DNA of 7,937 nt from Crocinitomix sp. Lineage in GTDB: Bacteria; Bacteroidota; Bacteroidia; Flavobacteriales_D; Crocinitomicaceae. Of the stretch, positions 1 to 5,882 are shown in pieces. The notes beneath the pieces were generated by a model. The model did not search any database. It had not been told where the DNA came from and saw only the letters and a program-made list of their open reading frames with translations. The translations under genes were made by a program, and so were the position numbers. Location of the stretch: contig JADZFJ010000335.1 in the NCBI GenBank assembly GCA_020849935.1, positions 1 to 7,937 of the forward strand. The letters are read 5' to 3'. Within the stretch, counting starts at the first letter, position 1. Each line of letters starts with the position of its first letter.

Positions 1-328
1 AGAGTTTTAAGGTCGAATACCCCTGAAAAGTCTGATTAATTGCATAATCCAATTGAATGTTTAATGGATTTTTTAAACTCGTTGCACTGTACGTACTATT
101 GCCCTTGTAGGTCACTCCAACACTGTCGTAAAATTGACCGTTAATCGTACAGGTACCAATCAATCGCTGGTCTAAATCTGCCGCGTAATAGTCGTCCATT
201 AATTCGTCCCAATTAGAAACTGGGAATTCCAACTCCACCAAGGTTATGGACGAAACATCGTATAAACTTTGCCCAAAAGCAGTAGCCATTAGGGAGGAAA
301 AAAGTGCTAAAGCAACTGTTTTTTTCAT
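1..328 (-). CDS. CotH-family secreted protein, N-terminal part (runs off left edge)
   Basis: The reading frame starts at the ATG at 328 on the minus strand and stays open for 109 codons to the window edge. Residues 1-20 form a signal peptide (MKKTVALALFSSLMATAFGQ, cleavage probably after AFG or GQ). The mature part begins LYDVSSITLVELEF and continues with a W-DEL-DDYY segment, a VGVTYKGNSTY motif near residues 74-84, KNPLNIQLDY and a GYSTLKL end. This order (strand, 'Y-GNSS/T', 'KNP-x-I-LD', 'GY-LKL') is the usual start of the CotH domain. CotH domains are atypical kinases first known from Bacillus spore coats and widespread as secreted proteins in Bacteroidota. The catalytic residues lie beyond the edge, so kinase activity cannot be judged. 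There is no clear ribosome binding site; the leader is AT-rich. It is separated from hipA by 149 bp in which I see no convincing terminator or promoter, so co-transcription with hipBA is undecided. Confidence 0.8.
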   Translation of the reverse strand, partial: MKKTVALALFSSLMATAFGQSLYDVSSITLVELEFPVSNWDELMDDYYAADLDQRLIGTCTINGQFYDSVGVTYKGNSTYSATSLKNPLNIQLDYAINQTFQGYSTLKL

Positions 329-477
329 AATTAAATAATTCTTAAATCTAAGTTAAATTAAAAATTTAAATCGGCACACAAAAACTGTTAGACGCCACTA
401 ATAGGCAAAGGTTTAATCGAGGATAAAAATAAGATAATTTGACAACTTCGGTTTTCATTTACTGAGTTAAATTGGTC

Positions 478-1767
478 TTAAATTAATACGTGAGTCGCAG
501 CTATAGCATCCCGTAAACGAGGTTCAACCTGAGCTGTATCGGCAAAAAACATCCATTTAGCACAACTATTTTTAACCTCATCAATTAAGTCGTTTGCTCG
601 TTTAATATTCATTAATTTCCCAACTTCCAACAAATCATCCCGAGTAATATTTTTTCTTTTCCCATTTATGCTCAAAGCATGTTGGCTTACCCATTGGCTA
701 TCTGGTCGATAAGCATGGCAAACATCATAAGCCGGCGACAAACTCCATTCCCCTTTTTGATTCATCATAAAGGAAAAATTTTTGGTGTGGTCATCGCAAT
801 TCCTTGACAAGACATTAAAAACCATTCGGCGATACATTTCTTGTGCTTCGGGATAAGAGAGGTTTAACATCCGCATTGTTTCAAACAACTCTTCATAACT
901 ATAAAGCATCACCTCGTTAAAATCAAAATGGTTGATTGCACAAAAAGTTTGGATGTGAATTTTTTCCTTGCCTCCTACCCGATCAAACCTTTTTGTCATA
1001 AAATGTGCCCTCCCATTTTCTTCCAGAATCCGAGATTCCATCATGTGAATCCCAGCATCCAATGCCATTAAATAGTAGGCCATTTCAACCCTTCCATACC
1101 CGTGCGAGGCGCCAAATTGCGTATCCGTTACTCCATCAAATTTAATCATCCAATGTTCAAACCCATTCAGCGCATTTGTTTGACCACTTCTTACCTCGCC
1201 TGTTTTCTCGTTGTATGCAATCAGTGCTTTTGCCCTTGCCCCACCCGCAGACGAACCAATTTTTAGAATGTCTAACAAGGCTTTTTCTTCTTCGTGTGTT
1301 AAATCCGTTTCAAAGTCCTTTTTCCCCATCAAAATTTGCTCTGCAATTTGAACCAATTCATTCATTTCAATTTTTGTCGAACCGCTGGAGGCTTTTGGTT
1401 CTTCTGGGGAAAATTCTAATGCTCCCATCCCTCTTTTACCAATAAAACAGAGCAATTCGACAGGATTTAAACTGTTGGTCGAACGGCCATTTCGCAACAA
1501 CCAGGTATTAATTAAGGCATTTCCGTATTTGTCGGGTAAAATATCTGCCAACAAACCGGGCAGCCCTTTAAATGTGGAGAGATTTCTATTTTCTTGAAAT
1601 TCGTAGATCACATCCCCCTTCTCCAACGGCATTAAAAGAGGAGACAAATCAAGGCCTGAGACAAGAAACTCCTTCTCGTATTGGAATGCACCAAGCCGCG
1701 TTTCACTGTTCCATGAAACGGCACCTACACGTTGTCCCCACAGGGTTATAAAAGCACTTGTCACCAT
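478..1767 (-). CDS. hipA: HipA-family serine/threonine kinase toxin
   Basis: This is a full-length HipA-type kinase of 429 residues, close to the 440 of E. coli HipA. E. coli HipA phosphorylates glutamyl-tRNA synthetase and induces persistence; the target here is unknown. In numbering from the upstream TTG (subtract 2 for the ATG start), SSAGGARAK (174-182) matches the P-loop-like segment that carries the autophosphorylated Ser150 in E. coli, making S175 the equivalent. HWMIKFDG (207-214) matches the ATP-binding lysine region (K211), and TKRFDR (260-265) matches the conserved ERFDR. CDDHTKNFSF (326-335) holds the catalytic Asp (D327), His and metal-binding Asn (N332), and PAYDV holds D350. 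The D327-D350 spacing of 23 equals D309-D332 in E. coli, so the active site looks intact. I chose the ATG at 1767 over the in-frame TTG at 1773 because it forms a TAATG overlap with the hipB stop, a typical translational-coupling junction. The N-terminal subdomain is present, so this is not a split HipS/HipT form. Confidence 0.93.
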   Translation of the reverse strand: MVTSAFITLWGQRVGAVSWNSETRLGAFQYEKEFLVSGLDLSPLLMPLEKGDVIYEFQENRNLSTFKGLPGLLADILPDKYGNALINTWLLRNGRSTNSLNPVELLCFIGKRGMGALEFSPEEPKASSGSTKIEMNELVQIAEQILMGKKDFETDLTHEEEKALLDILKIGSSAGGARAKALIAYNEKTGEVRSGQTNALNGFEHWMIKFDGVTDTQFGASHGYGRVEMAYYLMALDAGIHMMESRILEENGRAHFMTKRFDRVGGKEKIHIQTFCAINHFDFNEVMLYSYEELFETMRMLNLSYPEAQEMYRRMVFNVLSRNCDDHTKNFSFMMNQKGEWSLSPAYDVCHAYRPDSQWVSQHALSINGKRKNITRDDLLEVGKLMNIKRANDLIDEVKNSCAKWMFFADTAQVEPRLRDAIAATHVLI

Positions 1768-2126
1768 TACCAATCCGATTTTTTCTTGGGAGGAGCCTCG
1801 TTATTGCCCTTTTTATTTTTGGCTCTTTTTCGGAGTTTCATTTCCATTTCGGCTAATTGGATAGGGCTAATTTGCGGCCGATAATCAAAGGAATCAAAAA
1901 TGTAGAGTTTGTTTAAAATACGCAGCACTTGAATAAGTGTCAGCAATTGACAACGCCTACCTAATTCTAAATCAGATAAGGTTGTACGATTGATACCAGC
2001 TTTTGTCGCCAACTGTTGTTGCGTAATATTTTGCTGGAGCCGATGCTGCTTTATGAAATTTCCTATCAATTTTATAATTGCATCGTCGCTTCTTTTTATT
2101 TTATATATGCTGTTTTCTTCCGTCAT
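1767..2126 (-). CDS. hipB: HipB-like XRE-family antitoxin/repressor
   Basis: This 119-residue DNA-binding protein lies directly upstream of hipA and shares one base with it (TAATG). Residues about 18-75 form a Cro/C1-type helix-turn-helix domain: IGNFIKQHRLQQNITQQQLATKAG is helices 1-2, INRTTLSDLELGRR is the recognition helix and following turn, and LLTLIQVLRILNKL is the dimer-side helices. After the domain comes a segment with DYRPQISPIQLAE and a very basic tail, KLRKRAKNKK then PPKKKSDW. The protein ends on a tryptophan, as E. coli HipB does (…NLEW), although the tail is otherwise different and longer (E. coli HipB has 88 residues). The expected role is to bind HipA, neutralise it and repress the operon together with it. 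A promoter with repeated elements lies just upstream and fits autoregulation. The start at 2126 is the only ATG consistent with the domain's N-terminus. Confidence 0.9.
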   Translation of the reverse strand: MTEENSIYKIKRSDDAIIKLIGNFIKQHRLQQNITQQQLATKAGINRTTLSDLELGRRCQLLTLIQVLRILNKLYIFDSFDYRPQISPIQLAEMEMKLRKRAKNKKGNNEAPPKKKSDW

Positions 2127-2176
2127 TATGATGTTTTTATTAATATAATGATGTTTATTCCCAACAAATATACATC
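2125..2176. promoter_or_regulatory. Candidate HipB operator cluster over the hipBA leader and -7 box
   Basis: Two near-identical 12-mers lie in the same orientation 20 bp apart, about two helical turns: ATTATGATGTTT at 2125-2136 and ATAATGATGTTT at 2145-2156 (11 of 12 identical). The second also forms an imperfect dyad with the -7 box: GATGTTTAT (2150-2158) faces ATATACATC (2168-2176), 8 of 9 bases complementary. A repressor bound here would cover the -7 element, the transcription start and the hipB start codon. The repeats are visible in the sequence; assigning them to HipB is inferred from the usual autoregulation of hipBA operons. The E. coli operator consensus (TATCC-N8-GGATA) is not present. 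Confidence 0.5.
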
Positions 2177-2194
2177 TTTTTTTTGATTATCAAA
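2165..2194 (-). promoter_or_regulatory. Bacteroidota-type promoter of hipBA
   Basis: On the minus strand, TTTG (2194-2191) is followed after 18 bases by TATATTTG (2172-2165). This matches the Bacteroidota housekeeping promoter (-33 TTTG, about 19-21 bases, -7 TAnnTTTG) with a perfect -7 box and a spacer one base short. Transcription would start near 2158, giving a leader of about 30 bases before the hipB ATG at 2126. The spacer contains an A8 run (T8 at 2177-2184 on the plus strand). Confidence 0.72.
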
Positions 2195-2208
2195 ATGTAA
2201 CTAAAATC

Positions 2209-2258
2209 CATCATTAAACTCAAATTTACATATTAATGAGGTTATTAAGCATCATAAT
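2209..2258. repeat. Two inverted copies of the hipB leader element
   Basis: CATCATTAA (2209-2217) and CATCATAAT (2250-2258) are reverse-complement copies of the ATnATGATG elements in the hipB leader, with 8 of 9 and 9 of 9 matches. They lie upstream of the hipB -33 box and point the opposite way. They may be upstream operator sites allowing looping or cooperative repression. In DNA this AT-rich, short matches can also arise by chance. Confidence 0.35.
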
Positions 2259-2336
2259 TTGAAATAATTACTGATCGTAAATTTACATACAAATATAATT
2301 TTACTACAAACAGACCAATAAAAAAACGAATGTAAA
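2222..2336. repeat. TTTACAT repeat family upstream of the envelope operon
   Basis: AAATTTACATA occurs exactly twice in direct orientation (2222-2232 and 2279-2289). The second copy sits in a perfect 10-bp palindrome, GTAAATTTAC (2277-2286). An inverted core, ATGTAAA, follows at 2330-2336, and a diverged ATGTAAC occurs at 2195-2201. The elements lie within 150 bp upstream of the small His/Cys protein gene and are good candidates for binding sites of a regulator of the rightward operon, such as a metal-responsive repressor. The regulator itself is not in the window and the assignment is inference. Confidence 0.35.
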
Positions 2337-2360
2337 TGCAGGAGTTCGAAAAGAATAGTA

Positions 2361-2368
2361 TATATTCG
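2361..2368 (+). promoter_or_regulatory. Possible -7 box of the envelope operon, very close to the start codon
   Basis: TATATTCG matches the Bacteroidota -7 element TAnnTTTG at all but one position and lies only 5 bases before the ATG at 2374. If used, transcription would begin at or almost at the start codon, giving a leaderless or very short-leader message. I see no good -33 TTTG at the right distance upstream, which lowers confidence; a regulated promoter could lack one. Confidence 0.35.
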
Positions 2369-2373
2369 CAACC

Positions 2374-2697
2374 ATGTTGCATAAATTACATATTTATATC
2401 GCGCTGTTGTTTCTGGCATTGGTCACTTATCCAATGGTCGAAAAAACACTCCACGATTTTGAACATAGCCATATAATAGCAAGTAATTCCTCAGAAATTC
2501 AATTTTCTGAAACAGAAGACCATCATTGCGAGGTTTGCGACTTAGTTTTACCAACCGCATCAACATCGGACCAAGTCAATTTTAAATTTAAACAGGTACT
2601 AACACTAGAAAAACGGCAAGTACAACAAGTACAAACCATCCAAACATCTAGTCCCAATTATACCTTTTCATTAAGAGGCCCACCAATTTATTCGTGA
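2374..2697 (+). CDS. Small exported or membrane-anchored His/Cys protein (HHCxxC, C-terminal RGPP)
   Basis: This 107-residue protein has a hydrophobic N-terminal helix (about residues 6-21), either an uncleaved anchor or a signal sequence. Next comes a His-rich stretch with H27, H31 and H33 (HDFEHSH), an acidic linker, and the cluster H50-H51-C52-E-V-C55. The rest is a polar, Gln-rich region ending SLRGPPIYS. The spaced His and Cys residues look like a metal-binding site facing the periplasm. The architecture (N-terminal helix, HCxxC, Pro-Pro near the C-terminus) resembles DUF2946-type proteins encoded beside TonB-dependent copper receptors in Proteobacteria, but this is similarity of plan, not demonstrated homology. 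It is the first gene of a rightward set, 225 bp ahead of the TonB-dependent receptor. I recognise no named family with certainty, and the biochemical role (metal sensing, chaperoning or storage) is open. Confidence 0.75.
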   Translation: MLHKLHIYIALLFLALVTYPMVEKTLHDFEHSHIIASNSSEIQFSETEDHHCEVCDLVLPTASTSDQVNFKFKQVLTLEKRQVQQVQTIQTSSPNYTFSLRGPPIYS

Positions 2698-2710
2698 ATT
2701 AGCAAAATTC

Positions 2711-2819
2711 CATTCTAAAAAATAATTCATTGGTCAATCGACAGGTGAGTTTATTTCGCTAATTCAATCATTAGACATTCGCACGAAGGGTCTAAAACAT
2801 GCATTCTAAAAATTAATTC
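2711..2819. repeat. 18-bp imperfect direct repeat in the gap before the receptor gene
   Basis: CATTCTAAAAAATAATTC (2711-2728) recurs as CATTCTAAAAATTAATTC (2802-2819), 17 of 18 bases identical, with starts 91 bp apart. The second copy overlaps an inverted repeat (2801-2828). Both are AT-rich, but the shared CATTCT start makes pure low complexity a less satisfying explanation. The function is unknown; the copies may be regulator binding sites or a small local duplication. Confidence 0.45.
2771..2795. repeat. 25-bp nested inverted repeat (operator or RNA hairpin)
   Basis: TTAGAC (2771-2776) is mirrored by GTCTAA (2790-2795), and inside it TTCG (2778-2781) is mirrored by CGAA (2784-2787). The result is an almost symmetric 25-bp element. 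As RNA it would give a 6-bp outer stem, a small internal loop and a tight inner hairpin. No T-run follows, so it is not an ordinary intrinsic terminator. It may be a protein-binding dyad or an mRNA processing or attenuation structure between the small His/Cys gene and the receptor gene. Confidence 0.45.
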
Positions 2820-2828
2820 TTAGAACGC
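2801..2828. repeat. Second inverted repeat before the receptor gene
   Basis: GCATTCTAA (2801-2809) and TTAGAACGC (2820-2828) are complementary at 8 of 9 positions around a 10-base AT-rich spacer. It begins 6 bp after the previous dyad, and the two share the TCTAA/TTAGA core. The pair could be tandem sites for one regulator, or two successive weak hairpins in the transcript. There is no T-run after it. Confidence 0.4.
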
Positions 2829-2922
2829 AACAAAAAATCTCAAAGCATCCATTGATGTTAATCGAGCTATAAATTGGAAAATAAATCTTGAAAAGGTTTC
2901 CACCTTAACTTACAAAAAACAA

Positions 2923-5277
2923 ATGATTAAATTAATTCAACTATTTATCCTCCTGATGCCATTGATCACGGTGGCACAAGTAGATAGCTTGTCACAGAAA
3001 TGTACAAGTTCATTATCAGGAAAAATATTGGACGACCATGATCGATCAGGTTTGGCAATTGCGACCATCGCTATTTTAGAAATTCAAAAAAAAACCATCT
3101 CCAACGAAGAAGGAAATTACCTGATTACAAACTTATGTGACGGAGTATATACCATAAAAGTCACCCACCAAGGTTGCGATACCATCCTCCAAAAAGTGAC
3201 TGTTTTAGGCCATACCATACAAAATTTTTATCCCGAACATCATGCCGAATTGCTACGCACCGTCAGTGTGATTGCAGAAAGACCTCTTGATCAAACTACA
3301 CAAACAAAAAACGAAGTTTCTATTGAAAAACTTAACCAAAGCAAAGGCATGTCTCTTGGAGATGCTTTAAAATCAGTTCCAGGAGTAACTACGTTAAATA
3401 CAGGAAGCTCAATTTCAAAACCCATTATTCATGGTTTACACAGCAACCGAATCTTAATTTTAAACAACGGAATCCGTCAAGAAGGACAACAATGGGGGGT
3501 AGAACATTCGCCTGAAATTGATCCATTTATCGCCGGAAAATTAACCGTGATCAAAGGTGCAAATAGTGTACGATACGGATCAGATGCAATTGCAGGGGTG
3601 ATATTAGTGGATTCAAAACCATTAAGAGATTCTGTTGGAATCAATGGAGAAATTAATACCATCGGAACTACGAATGGCAGGGGCGGCACAGTTTCGGCTT
3701 ATTTAGATGGAAATTTTAAAAAATTGCGCCCACTTTCATGGCGAATCCAAGGTACTCTAAAACAAAACGGAACACTTTCTGCCCCCAATTATTACATGAT
3801 TAATACTGGGTTAAAAGAAAGCAATTTTTCATACACCCTCCAATGGAAAAAACCACTTTATGGCGCAGAAATCTTTTATAGCCAATTCAATACCAAACTA
3901 GGAATTTTTGGAGCGTCGCACATCGGAAATTTAACCGATTTACAACGCGCTTTTGACAGTCCTGTTCCGCTAGAAACTGGCGGATTTACCTATGCCATTA
4001 ATCGCCCCAATCAAAATGTCGAACACGAATTATTAAAAGCCCGTTTTTATTTCCGTACGCGCGATGTCGGTAAATTATCCATTATTTATGCCAGGCAATA
4101 TAATCTCCGATACGAATACGACAAAAATTCGCCTTTAAATGATTCATTGGCGGCACTCAATCAACATGACCTACAATTCGAAATCACCTCACACACAGCA
4201 GATATAATTTGGGAACATCATACCGTAAAACATTTCACAGGCAGCATAGGAATCAGCGGAATCACCCAAGGAAACACTTATGAAGGGCGGGCATTAATCC
4301 CTAATTTTAGAAATTATAGTGGAGGTGTCTTCTTAATCGAACGCTGGAAGAAAAAACGACTAGAAATTGAAGGAGGCGTTCGGTATGATTACAAATGGCT
4401 ACGAATTTACAAATACGAATATGTGGGGACTTCCAATTACGAACTAATTTCACCCATCCACCAATTTGAAAACGTTTCTGGGAATTTCGGCGCAATCTTC
4501 AAAAAAGATTCCACTTTAAATTTCTCCATCAATTTTGGTTCGGCATGGCGAGCGCCTTCGGTGAGCGAATTATACAGCGATGGTTTGCATCATGGTGCGG
4601 CGGCAATGGAATTTGGCAATCGAAATTTACAAACTGAAATAGCTTATACTGGAATCTTTACCATCCGCTATTCACCTTCTAAAAAGCTGTTTATTGAAGT
4701 TTCGCCTTATTATAATTATATCGCCAACTTTATCTACCGCCAACCCACCGAAGCACCGATTCTTACCATCCGAGGTGCTTTCCCAGGATTTAATTATGCC
4801 CAAGCAAATGCGGTGTTAAAAGGATGCGATGTGTACGCCAATTATCACCTTTTTAAATCGGTCGAAATCACCGCAAAAGGTTCGTTGTTAAGAGCTTGGA
4901 ACAAAACTCAAAACAATTGGCTCATTATGATGCCCGCCGATCGGATCGAAACAGAAATAACCTACCGTTTTAAAAATGGAAAAAAAATAAGCCATTCGTA
5001 TGTTTCTGCAAGCGCGCTATTTGTGAATAAACAATGGCGAGTTGAACCAAATGTGGATTTTGCGCCCCCTCCGCCTGCTTATTTTCTCCTTAACATGCAC
5101 GCTTCCTGTGCAATTCAGGTGGCCAATCAACACATCGAACTTGGGGTAAGTGTCACCAATTTACTCAACACATCTTACCGCGATTATATGGATCAATTTC
5201 GATATTTCACAGATGCTCTGGGAAGAAATATCTCCTTCCGAATAAAAGTACCTTTTAATACAAGTTTCAAAAATTAA
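2923..5277 (+). CDS. TonB-dependent outer-membrane receptor, putative metal or metal-complex uptake
   Basis: This 784-residue outer-membrane receptor is predicted to import a ligand using TonB/ExbBD energy. Residues 1-19 are a signal peptide ending VAQ. Residues about 27-105 form a carboxypeptidase-regulatory-like domain (SGKILDD, EEGNYLITNLCDGVYTIKV) containing three cysteines, C27, C72 and C85. It is followed by the EHHAEL motif with H106-H107. The plug domain spans about 113-232: GDALKSVPGV, IHGLHSNRILILNNG, RQEGQQWG, EHSPEIDPF, VIKGANSVRYGSDAIAGV. The beta-barrel fills the rest and ends with NLLNTSYRDYMDQFRYF and ALGRNISFRIKVPF, the normal C-terminal strands. The barrel contains SELYSDGLHHG (548-558), which resembles the ELYS-GPH-A segment of zinc receptors of the ZnuD group. 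Two histidines precede the acidic downstream part. Substrate assignment is inference. The start at 2923 fits the signal peptide and is preceded by an A-rich tract rather than a Shine-Dalgarno sequence. The next gene begins 17 bases after the stop. Confidence 0.9.
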   Translation: MIKLIQLFILLMPLITVAQVDSLSQKCTSSLSGKILDDHDRSGLAIATIAILEIQKKTISNEEGNYLITNLCDGVYTIKVTHQGCDTILQKVTVLGHTIQNFYPEHHAELLRTVSVIAERPLDQTTQTKNEVSIEKLNQSKGMSLGDALKSVPGVTTLNTGSSISKPIIHGLHSNRILILNNGIRQEGQQWGVEHSPEIDPFIAGKLTVIKGANSVRYGSDAIAGVILVDSKPLRDSVGINGEINTIGTTNGRGGTVSAYLDGNFKKLRPLSWRIQGTLKQNGTLSAPNYYMINTGLKESNFSYTLQWKKPLYGAEIFYSQFNTKLGIFGASHIGNLTDLQRAFDSPVPLETGGFTYAINRPNQNVEHELLKARFYFRTRDVGKLSIIYARQYNLRYEYDKNSPLNDSLAALNQHDLQFEITSHTADIIWEHHTVKHFTGSIGISGITQGNTYEGRALIPNFRNYSGGVFLIERWKKKRLEIEGGVRYDYKWLRIYKYEYVGTSNYELISPIHQFENVSGNFGAIFKKDSTLNFSINFGSAWRAPSVSELYSDGLHHGAAAMEFGNRNLQTEIAYTGIFTIRYSPSKKLFIEVSPYYNYIANFIYRQPTEAPILTIRGAFPGFNYAQANAVLKGCDVYANYHLFKSVEITAKGSLLRAWNKTQNNWLIMMPADRIETEITYRFKNGKKISHSYVSASALFVNKQWRVEPNVDFAPPPPAYFLLNMHASCAIQVANQHIELGVSVTNLLNTSYRDYMDQFRYFTDALGRNISFRIKVPFNTSFKN

Positions 5278-5294
5278 TTTTTAAAATCAATCAC

Positions 5295-5861
5295 ATGAAA
5301 ACAAAAATGATAAATACAATTTTCTTAGGTCTTACGCTTGCAGTTGCTTTAATAGGTTGTAAAAAAGACGATGATCTTGTTCCTTTACCAAATCCGATTG
5401 TGAATGAACAAGAGTTAATTACCACCATGAAATTAACGTTAATTGACTCGTCAGATGCCGCAAATATAAGAACTGCAACTTTCCGTGATCCTGACGGAGA
5501 TGGAGGAGTGAGTTATGATCTATTCGATACCATTCGTCTAGAACCAGCTAAAACGTGGTATGTAAGTATTCTTCTCTTAAACGAAACAGCAGCACCAATC
5601 GACACCATTTCAAATGAAGTGTTGGAAGAAGCAAACGATCACCTCATCTGTTTCTCACCTGGTGGAAATAGCGCTACGGTTTTGATTACTGATGTTGACG
5701 GCAATAGCTTCCCTATTGGTTTACAATCTAAATGGAAAACGACAAGTAGCGGTTTAGGAACCATGCAAATTGAACTAAAACACCAACCCGGCATAAAAAA
5801 CGGAACATGTGGCGTGGGTGAAACTGACATCGACATTCTTTTTCCAGTAAAAATTCAATAA
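5295..5861 (+). CDS. Probable surface-exposed lipoprotein linked to the TonB receptor
   Basis: This 188-residue lipoprotein has a signal peptide whose lipobox ends ALIGC, so the lipidated residue is C22. It is followed by K-K-D-D-D, the basic-then-acidic pattern known as a lipoprotein export signal in Capnocytophaga and Flavobacterium, which predicts exposure on the outer surface. The mature part has NEQELITTMKLTL (37-49), a DPDGDGG motif (65-71) that could bind calcium, a strand-rich core with SILLLNETAAPI, an acidic helix NEVLEEANDH (107-116), and KHQPGIKNG with GETDIDILFPV near the C-terminus. C119 and C172 may pair. From memory, this layout matches a recurrent Bacteroidota lipoprotein found next to TonB receptors, sometimes named in databases as a type 1 periplasmic-binding-fold protein; I cannot confirm that. 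It lies 17 bases after the receptor gene, suggesting it works as a surface ligand-capture partner. A second ATG at codon 5 is possible. Confidence 0.82.
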   Translation: MKTKMINTIFLGLTLAVALIGCKKDDDLVPLPNPIVNEQELITTMKLTLIDSSDAANIRTATFRDPDGDGGVSYDLFDTIRLEPAKTWYVSILLLNETAAPIDTISNEVLEEANDHLICFSPGGNSATVLITDVDGNSFPIGLQSKWKTTSSGLGTMQIELKHQPGIKNGTCGVGETDIDILFPVKIQ

Positions 5862-5882
5862 CCTATTTAACTATTATTCAAC

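Noticed and set aside
386..410. Small GCC/GGC hairpin between hipA and the CotH gene as a terminator
   Set aside because: The stem is only about 3 bp and no T-run follows on the minus strand.
1176..1445. Plus-strand open frame of 89 codons inside hipA
   Set aside because: It is antisense to a well-supported hipA coding region, has no recognisable protein features and is explained by the codon pattern of the opposite strand.
2177..2184. T8 run considered as a terminator
   Set aside because: No stem precedes it. It lies in the spacer of the hipB promoter, where an A-tract on the minus strand is better explained as promoter spacer sequence.
2752..2758. TATTTCG with TTG 19 bp upstream as a promoter for the receptor gene
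   Set aside because: The match to the -7 consensus is poor and such matches are frequent in this base composition. It is not strong enough to list as a feature.
3477..3689. Minus-strand open frame of 70 codons inside the receptor gene
   Set aside because: It lies opposite the conserved plug domain of the TonB receptor, with no promoter or protein features of its own.
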